From positions 1-27,501 of IMG/VR virus record IMGVR_UViG_3300048773_000053: a DNA stretch of 27,501 bases, one strand, 5' to 3'. The DNA is from a virus. Positions within the stretch are counted from its first letter, which is position 1. Every line of letters starts with the position of its first letter. Both the position numbers and the translations under genes were made by a program. Positions 13,367 to 21,040 of this stretch are shown in pieces. The notes below the pieces were generated by a model that was not told the origin of the DNA, ran no database searches, and worked only from the letters and a program-made list of their open reading frames with translations.

Positions 13367-14254
13367 CTACCCCGCGGCAGGCGGTAAGGAAATACCGGCC
13401 GCCTGACGCCGGCCCGGCGGGAACCGCAGCAGACCCCGGCTGGCCATCTCGTTTCGCGCCGCCGCCCACAGCGCCCGGAACGTGGCCCGGTAGACGTGCA
13501 CCTGCGACTCGATGGCCAGCACGGTGCCCTCGTACAGCGGCTCAGTCAGCACCGCATCCGCCGAAGGCAGCCCGTGCAGGCCGGGGAAGGCGGCGTAGGT
13601 GAACGCACCTGCCCAGGACGGGGCTTCTGCGTCCCAGGGCAGAATCCGGATCGCCACGTTCGGCAGCTTGCTGAACGCGCGCAGCTGCTCCCACTGGGCG
13701 CCCATCACCTCCGGCGTCCCGCAGCGCTGATGCAGCGCGGCCTCGCCGATCAGCGCCTGCACCTCCAGCGGCGGGTCCCCGGACAGCCGGGCCTGCTGAG
13801 CGAGGATCGAGCTGATGCGCCGGGTGATGACGTCGTGCGGGGCGCGGGTGATGTCCTGAGCGGCCTGCTGCGCGGCCCAGGCGAAGTCCGTGGTTTGCAG
13901 CACCCACGGCACCAGCTGCGGTCCCCAGGTCATCAGCTGGGACGCGGCACCGAGCATGCCTTCGCGGTTCCTGGCCTCCCCCGAGGGCATCACCAGCCGG
14001 GCCGCCCGGGACAGCAGCTCCTCGCGGCGGAAATCGGTGACGCCGTACAGGTCCAGCAGCCTGCGAATCTGATCCAGCTCCAGCGGGGACCGGCCATTCT
14101 CCACCCGGGAAACCTTGGACTCCGACCACTTCATGTGCCGCTGCATCGCGCTGACGGGGACATTCGCCGACCGGCGCAGCTGGCGCAGATCGCGGCCGAT
14201 CGTGCGGTCCAGGACGGGCTCGGTGAATCTCGGGGGCACCGGCAGCTCCTGCAT
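13367..14254 (-). CDS. Scr1-family HTH / DUF5753 transcriptional regulator
   Basis: 295 residues from the ATG at 14254; a more upstream ATG at 14338 would add an unconserved hydrophobic leader and read through the promoter below. Residues about 18-72 are an XRE-type helix-turn-helix (RQLRRSANVPVSAMQRHMKW and SKVSRVENGRSPL). The rest matches DUF5753 throughout: VPWVLQTTDFAWA, then LIGEAALHQRCGTPEVM, LPNVAIRILPW and a C-terminal FRALWAAA. Known family members pair with DUF397 proteins and control development or toxin-antitoxin-like loci in actinomycetes. In this phage it may control lysogeny or a cargo module (inference). Confidence 0.92.
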   Translation of the reverse strand: MQELPVPPRFTEPVLDRTIGRDLRQLRRSANVPVSAMQRHMKWSESKVSRVENGRSPLELDQIRRLLDLYGVTDFRREELLSRAARLVMPSGEARNREGMLGAASQLMTWGPQLVPWVLQTTDFAWAAQQAAQDITRAPHDVITRRISSILAQQARLSGDPPLEVQALIGEAALHQRCGTPEVMGAQWEQLRAFSKLPNVAIRILPWDAEAPSWAGAFTYAAFPGLHGLPSADAVLTEPLYEGTVLAIESQVHVYRATFRALWAAARNEMASRGLLRFPPGRRQAAGISLPPAAG

Positions 14255-14274
14255 ATTGCGGTAACAACTGGCTG

Positions 14275-14304
14275 AGAATAACACGGGCAATTGCCAGCGC
14301 ACAA
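14275..14304 (-). promoter_or_regulatory. Candidate promoter of the Scr1-type regulator
   Basis: -35 TTGTGC at 14304-14299, 18-base spacer, -10 TATTCT at 14280-14275, then 20 bases to the ATG at 14254. No clear Shine-Dalgarno lies in that short leader, so translation may be inefficient or nearly leaderless. Confidence 0.4.
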
Positions 14305-14316
14305 TCCCGGGCAAGC

Positions 14317-14979
14317 TCAGCGGAAGACGGATGGCCACACGTCGGAAGTCTCCGCGTCCACGTTCACGTACCGGATGCCCGCGTGCAGCCAGCGCTCCAC
14401 CAGCTCCCAGTCCTCGTACTGGCTGGCCGGCCCCCAGGTACCGTGCTCCAGCACCCAGCGGTGGTGCATCAGCATCGGCGTGCCGACGTTCCCGCAGCCA
14501 AGCGCGCCCCAGCCGACCACGGCCGGGCCGGACGGGCCGTGGCTCATCATCCGGGAGACCGCGAACCCGGCTTCGGGGCTGTTGTTCAGCGCGCGGGCCA
14601 TCTCGCTGACGTGGGATTTGCGCAGCGCGTCGTCATCATCGCAGTAGGTGATCAGGTCGGCGCTGGCGTACTCAATCCCGGCCAGCCGGGCCAGGTGCCC
14701 ATAGTGCTTATCCGGGCTGTGGGAGGCCAGCTCGTAGTACAGCAGGTTCCGGCGCCCGTCCGGCCCGTTCGGCCCCAGCCGGTAGGCCAGCTGCGGGTCC
14801 GGGCCGTCGCTGACGATGATGTGCTCGGTACCTTTGAACTCCTGGGCCAGCACCGAAGGGACGCAGCGGCTCATCAGCATCTCGTGCCGCCCCCAGGTGG
14901 GGGTGATCACCGAGACGGCCGGCGGGCGGTCCGCGGGAATGCCCGCGGCGGAATCTGGGGTGGGTCCGGGCAGCATCAT
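14317..14979 (-). CDS. GT-A type glycosyltransferase (GT2-like)
   Basis: 220 residues. VSVITPTWGRHEML (22-35) is the usual GT2 start, TEHIIVSDGPD follows as the second strand, and the metal-binding acidic run YCDDDDAL is at 112-119. WELVERWLHAGIRY near the end fits the catalytic-base helix. No membrane segment. The Shine-Dalgarno is poor; either of two adjacent ATGs could be used. It is separated by 54 bp from the next upstream gene, and 62 bp precede the regulator. Confidence 0.86.
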   Translation of the reverse strand: MMLPGPTPDSAAGIPADRPPAVSVITPTWGRHEMLMSRCVPSVLAQEFKGTEHIIVSDGPDPQLAYRLGPNGPDGRRNLLYYELASHSPDKHYGHLARLAGIEYASADLITYCDDDDALRKSHVSEMARALNNSPEAGFAVSRMMSHGPSGPAVVGWGALGCGNVGTPMLMHHRWVLEHGTWGPASQYEDWELVERWLHAGIRYVNVDAETSDVWPSVFR

Positions 14980-15033
14980 GGCGAGCCGGGACTGACCGTG
15001 CCGATCAGAAACACGATTTTTCTCCTCAGCTAG

Positions 15034-15723
15034 TCATCCGCTCCACCAGAAGTCCCGCTGGAGCATTCGTTCCGCAGCCGGGCCCGCGAACAGCATGATG
15101 GTGGGCCAGCCGGGCCGCATGTCGGCGGCTTTCGGGTGACCGAGCCCGATCCAGCGCTCAGCGCCCCAGCGAGTCAGCGCGCTGGGCACGGGCAAGCTGA
15201 TCAGATACGCCGCGGTTGCCCACCAGAAGTTCCCGCCGAAAAATGGGGTCTGGCTGCCGCCGTTCGCCTGGGTGGCAATCAGCATGTTCGGATAGACCAC
15301 AGGGTCCAGCCAGTGCGCGCCCGCGACGTCATACCCCGCGGACAGCTGAGCGATGCACTCCCGCCATCGGGTGATCACGTCGATCGTCATCGACTCCCGC
15401 CACGCCTCCTGTACCGGGGACAAATTTGCCGAGCCCTTGGCGTGCGCGTACAGCACCATTCCATCCGGGTTCACTAGCGCCCAATCCCGGGCCAGCCGCA
15501 ACGTCGGCTGCTCGAACTCACCATCAAGCAGCTTTACGCGAGCCAGCGGCCACTGCTCAGCTAGCCAGTCCCGGGCCAGTGCGGATCGCCCGGGTGTTCC
15601 GGTGACCCCTACGGTGACTGCGCCGGGCAAAGCCGCCTCGTGGCAAGCGGCAATATGCTGCCGGGCCGCGGGTTTCCACAAAGTGTCGGCGCCTAGATGA
15701 TAGAACTGCCGGATTCTGGTCAT
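15034..15723 (-). CDS. Putative glycosyltransferase (YxHxKG family)
   Basis: 229 residues. It has YAHAKGS (92-98), WRESMTIDVITRWRECI, YDVAGAHWLDP, FFGGNFWWAT (161-170) and RWGAERWIGLGHPKA. These segments in this order match a GT-A-like family in which Y-x-H-x-KG and GNFWWA replace the classic DxD, often found in polysaccharide loci. ATGA overlap with the preceding glycosyltransferase supports joint translation. The assignment is from remembered motifs. Confidence 0.7.
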   Translation of the reverse strand: MTRIRQFYHLGADTLWKPAARQHIAACHEAALPGAVTVGVTGTPGRSALARDWLAEQWPLARVKLLDGEFEQPTLRLARDWALVNPDGMVLYAHAKGSANLSPVQEAWRESMTIDVITRWRECIAQLSAGYDVAGAHWLDPVVYPNMLIATQANGGSQTPFFGGNFWWATAAYLISLPVPSALTRWGAERWIGLGHPKAADMRPGWPTIMLFAGPAAERMLQRDFWWSG

Positions 15724-16346
15724 CGCAGTTCAGCCAGCCAGCAATAACGCGGCAGCGGCAAAATCTGCCCGGCGGCTGCCGGCTGACGGGGAGTGTGGAA
15801 ATTATCCGCGGCATCGCGCTGGTAGTACAGCATTTCCGCGTCGATGAATACCTCTGTCTGGATACAGCCGAGCGCCCGCAGGTCTTCTGCCCATTCAGCA
15901 TCGCAGTATGGCCCGCGGAACCGGGCTCGCTGCGCTAGCTCCCGGCGAACCGGATTGAAGTACATAATGTCGCGCCGCAATTCCGCAGCGCCGTCAGACC
16001 AGCCGCCGCACGTCAGCGAGTGAATGACGGGCTGCTGGCGTACCCCCGCTTCGGTGTACCGGACCCGGAAGCCCACCTGATCCGGACCGCTGTCCATCGC
16101 CGCATACACCCGCGGCAGAAAATCCGGGCACACGCCGTCATCATCAGATAGCACGGAAACGTACACTCCCGTCGCCGCGTCCATCAGCGCTTGCAGCTTG
16201 CCCGCGTAACTCGTCTCCAGGTTGTCCCGGTAAACCACCACCTGTACGCCCAGCTGCATCTGCGCATCCAGCTGGCGCAGCAGGCCAGACAATTTGGCGT
16301 GCCGGTGCGGGATGGTCGGAATCAGGATCTGCCAGCGCGGTGGCAT
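15720..16346 (-). CDS. GT-A type glycosyltransferase (GT2-like)
   Basis: 208 residues from the ATG at 16346; the frame is open to an ATG at 16475, but that would overlap the preceding gene by 127 bp. WQILIPTIPHRHAKL begins the donor domain and VLSDDDGVCPDFL (66-78) carries the DxD. YCDAEWAEDLRALGC is in the catalytic-base position. Two bases separate it from the preceding stop. Codon choice appears less GC-biased than in the virion genes. Confidence 0.78.
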   Translation of the reverse strand: MPPRWQILIPTIPHRHAKLSGLLRQLDAQMQLGVQVVVYRDNLETSYAGKLQALMDAATGVYVSVLSDDDGVCPDFLPRVYAAMDSGPDQVGFRVRYTEAGVRQQPVIHSLTCGGWSDGAAELRRDIMYFNPVRRELAQRARFRGPYCDAEWAEDLRALGCIQTEVFIDAEMLYYQRDAADNFHTPRQPAAAGQILPLPRYCWLAELR

Positions 16347-16348
16347 GA

Positions 16349-16957
16349 TCAGCCCACCGGGGCAAACGCGGCGCGGATAATGTCTGCGCAGGCTGTCAGT
16401 TCCGCCTGGTGTCCCGGCTCGTAGAAGCCGTACGCCTGATCTGGCTTCACCGGGGCATCGTGGCGGGCAAAACACCCCGTCACTGTAAATATCGTCCCGG
16501 TGGCGCGGCCGACGTCCTGCCAGAACGTGTCGACGTGCGGATTAGCGCTGCTGAACCGGCCGAGCGCCGTAACGGCCTCCCGGCGAATTGCCGGGAAACA
16601 GCACAACGGGGACTGAGTGGACGGCACGTCCGCGACCAGGACGCCTGCCGGCACCGTCTCGATCAGGACATCCCAGCCGGCCGTCATCATGGTCGCGTCG
16701 TCATTCCAGATCAGCAGCCAGTCACCCGTTGCGAGAGCCGCAAGCTGCTGATAGTACAGGTGCAGCCCCGCATAACCCGCACGCTGGCACACCTGTACAC
16801 GGGCGCCTAGCTGCCGGGCAGCGCGGACGGTCGCCGGATCGTCATCGTCGGCGGCGACCAGTATTTCCGGTGCCTGGACCGCGGTGTCCTTCAGCGAACC
16901 GGCAGAGCGCGCCAGCAGCTCTGCCCGTCCCCGGGACGGCAACAGCACCGAAATCAT
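16349..16957 (-). CDS. GT-A type glycosyltransferase (GT2-like)
   Basis: 202 residues. MISVLLPSRGRAELL is a standard GT2 start; AADDDDP follows the second strand and WLLIWNDDATMM (80-91) is the DxD-type metal site. VTGCFARHDAPVKPD and the C-terminal helix complete a minimal domain. ATG overlaps the preceding methyltransferase stop (ATGA). It is part of the four-gene block 15034-17493 with no gap longer than two bases. Confidence 0.8.
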   Translation of the reverse strand: MISVLLPSRGRAELLARSAGSLKDTAVQAPEILVAADDDDPATVRAARQLGARVQVCQRAGYAGLHLYYQQLAALATGDWLLIWNDDATMMTAGWDVLIETVPAGVLVADVPSTQSPLCCFPAIRREAVTALGRFSSANPHVDTFWQDVGRATGTIFTVTGCFARHDAPVKPDQAYGFYEPGHQAELTACADIIRAAFAPVG

Positions 16958-17493
16958 GGCCGCCGCCGGATAATGACCAGGCCCTCGTAGGTGTACGTCA
17001 CCCGGTCAGCTCCCTCGCGCAGCGCGGAAATCAGTGCGGGCACGTAGTCCACCAGGCGGTCACCCGGATCGGCTACGCCTACTTCAGGCGACACCCACGG
17101 ATCGGCCCAGTCCTCTACCACGTAGAAGCCGCCCGGCCGGATCAGCGGCCACAGCAGCGCGAATGTCGCCGCGGTCAGGTGCCCAATATGGCTGGCGTCA
17201 TCCACGATAAGGTCACAGCCTTGTGGTGCCTCAGCGGCAACTAGCCGCCCAAGCTGCGGATGGTCCTGGTTCGCGACAATCCGGTGAGTACCGTCCGGCC
17301 ACCGGCTGGCCGGGTCGTTGTCGACGCCGATTACCCTGCCGTCCGGGAATAGCTCCTGCCACATGTCCAGTGAGCCGCCTTGCAGCACCCCCACCTCACA
17401 CACAGTGGCCGCCGGGCCGAGCTGGGCAGCCAGCATCCGGTAGTCCGGCAGATAACCGTGCGGGACGTCCTTGTCGGTATTGAACTGGGTCAT
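16954..17493 (-). CDS. Class I methyltransferase, macrocin O-methyltransferase-like
   Basis: 179 residues. CEVGVLQGGSLDMW (32-45) is the SAM loop, VIGVDNDP the second motif, and LIVDDASHIGHLTAATF (95-111) with GGFYVVEDW (121-129) is the metal-site pattern of the MycE / sugar O-methyltransferase group. The two adjacent Asp and the two His are all present. Placed directly before three glycosyltransferases, it plausibly methylates a sugar hydroxyl; substrate not shown. It starts 7 bp after the stop of the preceding structural-like gene. Confidence 0.82.
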   Translation of the reverse strand: MTQFNTDKDVPHGYLPDYRMLAAQLGPAATVCEVGVLQGGSLDMWQELFPDGRVIGVDNDPASRWPDGTHRIVANQDHPQLGRLVAAEAPQGCDLIVDDASHIGHLTAATFALLWPLIRPGGFYVVEDWADPWVSPEVGVADPGDRLVDYVPALISALREGADRVTYTYEGLVIIRRRP

Positions 17494-17499
17494 GGCGAT

Positions 17500-17853
17500 T
17501 CAGGCGGTCGCTGTATGCAGCGTCGTCACGGTGGCGCAGCCTGACGGGCCGTCGCTGGTAGCCCGCACGTACTGCGCAGGCTGGTTAGCAACCATAACCA
17601 GCACGATGTAAGTCCCTGCCGGCTGGCTAGACGGCACCTGATAAATGGGCATACCGGCGGGCGTGTTCATGCTGTACCAATTGACGCCATCAAGTGAGCC
17701 TTCCAGCCAGACTTGCGGCGTGTCATTAGCCGTCGTCAGATCAAGCACGACCTCGATACCGTGAGACGATCGCACATTTCCCAGATCAATTGCTGAGCCG
17801 TCTGACGGGACGCTAGCAGAATTCAGGCTCGCAGCCGGGATTGTCCAGCTCAT
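17500..17853 (-). CDS. Small beta-sandwich structural-type protein
   Basis: 117 residues from the ATG at 17853, which has an excellent GGAAGGGG 6 bases upstream; the upstream extension of the frame overlaps the cupin gene and is not used. VWLEGSLDGVNWYSM and YIVLVMVANQPAQYVRATS are the strand pairs of small phage surface or tail proteins, and may be carbohydrate-binding. It sits between the sugar module and the glycosyltransferase block, so it may be a virion protein embedded in the glycan locus. Confidence 0.72.
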   Translation of the reverse strand: MSWTIPAASLNSASVPSDGSAIDLGNVRSSHGIEVVLDLTTANDTPQVWLEGSLDGVNWYSMNTPAGMPIYQVPSSQPAGTYIVLVMVANQPAQYVRATSDGPSGCATVTTLHTATA

Positions 17854-17878
17854 TGTGACCCCTTCCGGGTATTGAAGT

Positions 17879-18235
17879 TCACAGCAGCGGCACCGCCAGC
17901 CGCTGGGTGTCCGCTTCGTAGTTCTCCCCGGCTCGCGGCCCGCGGGTGAACACCAGCACCAGCGTGTCCTCAATCGCGCGCCAGGCGTGCGGTATCCCGG
18001 CGTGCTCGGTGATCAGCTTGCCGGAGTTGCCCTCGGTGCGCTCATGCCGGCCATCGTCCTCCAGGGTGACGAACAGCATTTTCCCGTACACCACGTACAC
18101 CCACTGCGTAGTGAAATCGTGCCGGTGGTTACCCCGGACAGCCCCGGCCCGGGTGAATATCTCAGTGACCGAATCGACCCGCCGGGTGATCAGGTCCTGG
18201 ATGACGCCGCGATGATCCTCAAATCTGTCAGCCAT
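17879..18235 (-). CDS. Cupin-fold sugar isomerase/epimerase-like protein
   Basis: 118 residues, a single cupin. EDHRGVIQDL is the opening seen in WxcM/FdtA and RmlC-like proteins; AVRGNHRHDFTTQWVYVVYG carries the histidine cluster of cupin motif 1, and AGIPHAWRA that of motif 2. Family members isomerise or epimerise keto-deoxy nucleotide sugars. Its ATGGCTGA start overlaps the C-methyltransferase stop by 8 bp. Metal-free isomerase versus epimerase cannot be decided here. Confidence 0.8.
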   Translation of the reverse strand: MADRFEDHRGVIQDLITRRVDSVTEIFTRAGAVRGNHRHDFTTQWVYVVYGKMLFVTLEDDGRHERTEGNSGKLITEHAGIPHAWRAIEDTLVLVFTRGPRAGENYEADTQRLAVPLL

Positions 18236-19370
18236 AAATCACCTTCGGCTTGGGCAGCGGGACGATGAAGCGGCCCTCATATCCGTCCGCGCGCAGCTTA
18301 GGCACCAGGTGGTCCTTCAGGTGCCAGGACAGCAGCAGCGCGTGCGGCGGCTGATCCTCAATCAGCGCCTTCTCATCCACGATGGGGATGGACGTGCCCG
18401 GGATGCACGTGCCGATTTTGGCGCTGGAAGCCACCTCGCACACCCTGGACAGGTGCGGCGCGATGCCCATGTAGTGGATAAGCGGCGTCGCGCGGGTGGA
18501 CGCGCCGATCCCGTACACCGGCCCGGACGCGGCGCTGGCCTCCATCAGCTCGCGCAGCTCATCGCGTGCCCGGCCCGCACGGGCGCCGAACGCCCGGTGC
18601 TGGCGCACGGCGCTGATCCGGAAGCTGCCGCCGTGGGCGGGAATCGGCTCGGCACCGCTGATCAGGAACCCGTGCATGGCCAGCAGGTAACCCAGCGAGC
18701 TGATCGAGTAGTAACGCAAGTGCTCGTGGTAGATGGTGTCGATCTGGAGCCCGTTGACCACCGACGCCCAGTCGTGGTTCTCGGTGACGAACACTCCGTC
18801 ATCGGCCAGCAGCGAGGTAACGCCGGACAGGAAGTCATGCGGGTCCGGGACGTGCGCGAGCACGTTGGTGGCCACGATCACCTTGGCCTCGCCGATGTAG
18901 CGGGCGATCTTGCGGGCCAGGGCCGCGGTGAAAAACTCCTGCTCGACCGGGATGACCTTGGCCCGGCACGCCTTCGCCTGCCCGGTCGGCTCGACAGCCA
19001 GCAGCCGGGCGCCGTGGTTGACGTGCCGGAAGGCGTCCAGGAACGTGCCGTCATTGGCGCCGATGTCCACGATCAGCTCACCGGAACTGACCAGCGGGGT
19101 GAGGATGGCAGCCAGCTTCGCAAAATGCTCCCGCAGAAACCGGGTGTTTCCGGTGGCGTACGGGTGGTCGCGAGGAAACATCTGCGCCGGGTCCACAATG
19201 TGACTCAGCTGCACCAGGCCGCAGGTGGTGCACTCCAGCAGCGCCAGCGGGTACACGTCGCCGGTCTCCCGCTCGGCCAGCGGCTGCTCCCCCAGGTCCA
19301 GGATCAGCTTCAGGTGCTCGCCGCGGCAGATGCCGCAGTAGCGGACCCGGGTGACCTCAACGTCAGCCAT
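18228..19370 (-). CDS. NDP-sugar C-methyltransferase (TylCIII/NovU type)
   Basis: 380 residues from the ATG at 19370. The three-domain layout of the family is clear: an N-terminal zinc domain with Cys12/Cys15 and Cys47/Cys50 and LGEQPLAE between; a SAM domain with VDIGANDGTF (101-110) and IYHEHLRYYS; and a C-terminal domain with VYGIGASTRATPLIHYMGI and LLLSWHLKDHLVPKL. Family enzymes methylate C-3 or C-5 of 4-keto-deoxy nucleotide sugars. It overlaps the SDR gene upstream and the cupin downstream by 8 bp each, so the three are surely co-translated. Confidence 0.92.
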   Translation of the reverse strand: MADVEVTRVRYCGICRGEHLKLILDLGEQPLAERETGDVYPLALLECTTCGLVQLSHIVDPAQMFPRDHPYATGNTRFLREHFAKLAAILTPLVSSGELIVDIGANDGTFLDAFRHVNHGARLLAVEPTGQAKACRAKVIPVEQEFFTAALARKIARYIGEAKVIVATNVLAHVPDPHDFLSGVTSLLADDGVFVTENHDWASVVNGLQIDTIYHEHLRYYSISSLGYLLAMHGFLISGAEPIPAHGGSFRISAVRQHRAFGARAGRARDELRELMEASAASGPVYGIGASTRATPLIHYMGIAPHLSRVCEVASSAKIGTCIPGTSIPIVDEKALIEDQPPHALLLSWHLKDHLVPKLRADGYEGRFIVPLPKPKVIYG

Positions 19371-20331
19371 GCGAGCGATACCAGGCGACGGTATCCGCCA
19401 GGCCGGCCTCAAACCGCCGTTCCTTGCTGCGGTCCCAGCCCATGGCGCGGATCTTGCCCGTGTCCGGCAGCCGCCGCGGCGGGGAGCCTTTCGGCAGCGT
19501 GCCCGGGACCACCTTTATCTGCCGCCCGTAGCAGGCCGCCACCGCCCCGGCGACGTCCGCGATCGTGTGCTCGTCCATCGTTCCGACGTGGCAGACGCTG
19601 ACCGGCTCCTCTGCACTGTCCCACAGCAGCATCAGCTGATCCACGCAGTCATCGACCCAGCAGAACGAGCGGGTCTCCTGACCGGTTCCCTGAATGCCGA
19701 ACGTCACAACGCCTGAAGGGTCCGGGTACTCGGCCACCAGCCGGTTCATCCGCAGGCAGAACTCGGGGATGACGTGCTCACGGCCCATGTCCGGCCCGTA
19801 GATGTTGTGCGGCCGGGCGATGATCACCCGGTCCAGCACGCCGGTACGCTGCCAGGCCAGCGCCATCAGCTCGCACGTGATCTTCCCGCCGCCGTAGCTG
19901 TAGCGCGGGTTGAGCACGTCCGGGACCACCAGCGGGACGTTCTCCGGGGTGGGCGTCACCGGGGCGACCTGGTACGCCTCGGAGGAGGAGATCAGCATCA
20001 GCTGGCCGCAGCCGGTGGCCTCGCACGCCGCCAGCACCGCGAGCATGCCGCGCACGGCCACGTCGAGCACTTCCCGGGGCTCGGCGTAGAACGTCTGAGT
20101 GCCCTGCACGTAGGCGGCGTGGATCACCCGGTCGCAGCCCTGCATGGCATCGGTCACCGCATCCGGGTCGCGGATATCCCCGGTGATGAGCGTGGCGCCC
20201 AGGCCGTCGAGCCGGTCAGCCCGCCCCCGGGACATGTTGTCCAGCACCCGGACCTCGTGCCCGGCGTTGGCCAGGGCATCCACCAGATTGGAACCGATGA
20301 ACCCGGCACCGCCGGTCACCAGATAGCGCAT
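19363..20331 (-). CDS. NAD-dependent nucleotide-sugar epimerase/dehydratase (extended SDR)
   Basis: 322 residues. VTGGAGFIGSNL (5-16) binds NAD(P), SSSEAY (115-120) contains the catalytic Ser region, and Tyr146-x3-Lys150 lies in YSYGGGK. IIARPHNIYGPDMG and RSFCWVDDCVDQLM are typical of UDP/dTDP/GDP-sugar epimerases, decarboxylases and 4-reductases; the exact reaction is not decidable. It is first of the coupled sugar trio. The 82 bp before it show no strong ribosome site. Confidence 0.88.
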   Translation of the reverse strand: MRYLVTGGAGFIGSNLVDALANAGHEVRVLDNMSRGRADRLDGLGATLITGDIRDPDAVTDAMQGCDRVIHAAYVQGTQTFYAEPREVLDVAVRGMLAVLAACEATGCGQLMLISSSEAYQVAPVTPTPENVPLVVPDVLNPRYSYGGGKITCELMALAWQRTGVLDRVIIARPHNIYGPDMGREHVIPEFCLRMNRLVAEYPDPSGVVTFGIQGTGQETRSFCWVDDCVDQLMLLWDSAEEPVSVCHVGTMDEHTIADVAGAVAACYGRQIKVVPGTLPKGSPPRRLPDTGKIRAMGWDRSKERRFEAGLADTVAWYRSHG

Positions 20332-20413
20332 GGCATCGCCGTCGTCTCATGCGAAACGGACCGGCTCCGCCAGCTGCGACGGCCTCAGACTGTGACCCCC
20401 AGCGTACGCCCGA

Positions 20414-20599
20414 TCAGGTCACCAGTGCGGAAAGTACGGCAAGGCACAGCCCGGCCGCCACCAGCGTCGCCCAGTGCGTCCGCGGCGAGACACACCAGGC
20501 GATAACAGCGGCTATCGCGAACAGGATGACCGCGATGATCAGCAAGGCGCCATGCAGGCCGCTGACATGGAACGTGACGGCCACGGCGTGGTTGTACAT
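20414..20599 (-). CDS. Small two-helix membrane protein
   Basis: 61 residues, with hydrophobic segments at about 18-36 (GALLIIAVILFAIAAVIAW) and 44-60 (ATLVAAGLCLAVLSALV). GGGAG lies 6 bases before the ATG. It follows the 50-residue repeat protein after 15 bp. Possible holin-like or membrane-anchor role; there is no lysin nearby to support a holin call. Confidence 0.62.
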   Translation of the reverse strand: MYNHAVAVTFHVSGLHGALLIIAVILFAIAAVIAWCVSPRTHWATLVAAGLCLAVLSALVT

Positions 20600-20614
20600 C
20601 CGGCGCTCCCGGCC

Positions 20615-20767
20615 CTACTTGGCCAGGTCCTGGTTGCCCTTGGCCAGCTCGGACCCATTGGCCCGCACAACGGCGGTCTCTTTGCCGTTAACCGCCACCT
20701 TGGTGACGTCCTGATTGCCGAGCGCCAGCTCTTTGCCGTTGACGGCTACCTTGGCGATGTCACTCAC
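20615..20767 (-). CDS. 50-residue repeat protein
   Basis: GTG at 20767, TAG at 20617-20615. The product contains KVAVNGKE twice (residues 6-13 and 23-30) and GNQD twice (17-20 and 44-47), so it is two copies of a roughly 17-residue beta-hairpin-like unit plus a third partial one (VRANGSELAKGNQDL). It begins 3 bp after the preceding stop. Function unknown. Confidence 0.62.
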   Translation of the reverse strand: MSDIAKVAVNGKELALGNQDVTKVAVNGKETAVVRANGSELAKGNQDLAK

Positions 20768-20770
20768 GGG

Positions 20771-21025
20771 TTATGCCTGCTTCCACGGCCCGGCAGACGA
20801 GGCGCCATTCGAAGGCCACTCGCCCGTGATGCTGCCGGTCCGGAAGTCCGCGGCGCCGCCTTGCTGCACCTTCGGCCACGGGTCGGCCTTGGCCACGCCG
20901 CCGGCCGCGTCGTAGGCGTGCTGGCTGGTGAGCTGGGTGTCGGCGCTGCCGGAACCGTCGCTGTCGTACGGCTGGTCCGGGCTGGTGGGTGGCGGGGAGG
21001 TGATGGGCTTCGGTGCGCTGGGCAT
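20771..21025 (-). CDS. Low-complexity hypothetical protein
   Basis: 84 residues, rich in Ser, Pro, Gly, Ala and Asp (ITSPPPTSPDQPYDSDGSGS), with two Trp-Pro spots near the C-terminus. Predicted disordered, with no signal or membrane segment. It lies 15 bp after the next gene's stop and is codirectional with the capsid genes. A longer overlapping frame (to 21060) has an Arg/Pro-rich nonsense composition and is rejected. Confidence 0.6.
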   Translation of the reverse strand: MPSAPKPITSPPPTSPDQPYDSDGSGSADTQLTSQHAYDAAGGVAKADPWPKVQQGGAADFRTGSITGEWPSNGASSAGPWKQA

Positions 21026-21040
21026 GAGATGTGCTCCTTA

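Noticed and set aside
13233-14265. GTTAC words around the regulator as a possible operator set
   Set aside because: Only three copies with variable flanks, and GTTAC also occurs at unrelated places (for example near 12000 and 12170).
13496-14275. Plus-strand open frame over the regulator
   Set aside because: Antisense to an unmistakable DUF5753 protein.
18309-19601. 430-codon plus-strand open frame
   Set aside because: Antisense to the C-methyltransferase and SDR genes, with Val/Arg/Gly/Asp-rich composition typical of shadow frames.
20414-20599. Two-helix membrane protein as a holin
   Set aside because: Topology fits, but no endolysin or lysis cassette is nearby, so only a membrane-protein call is made.
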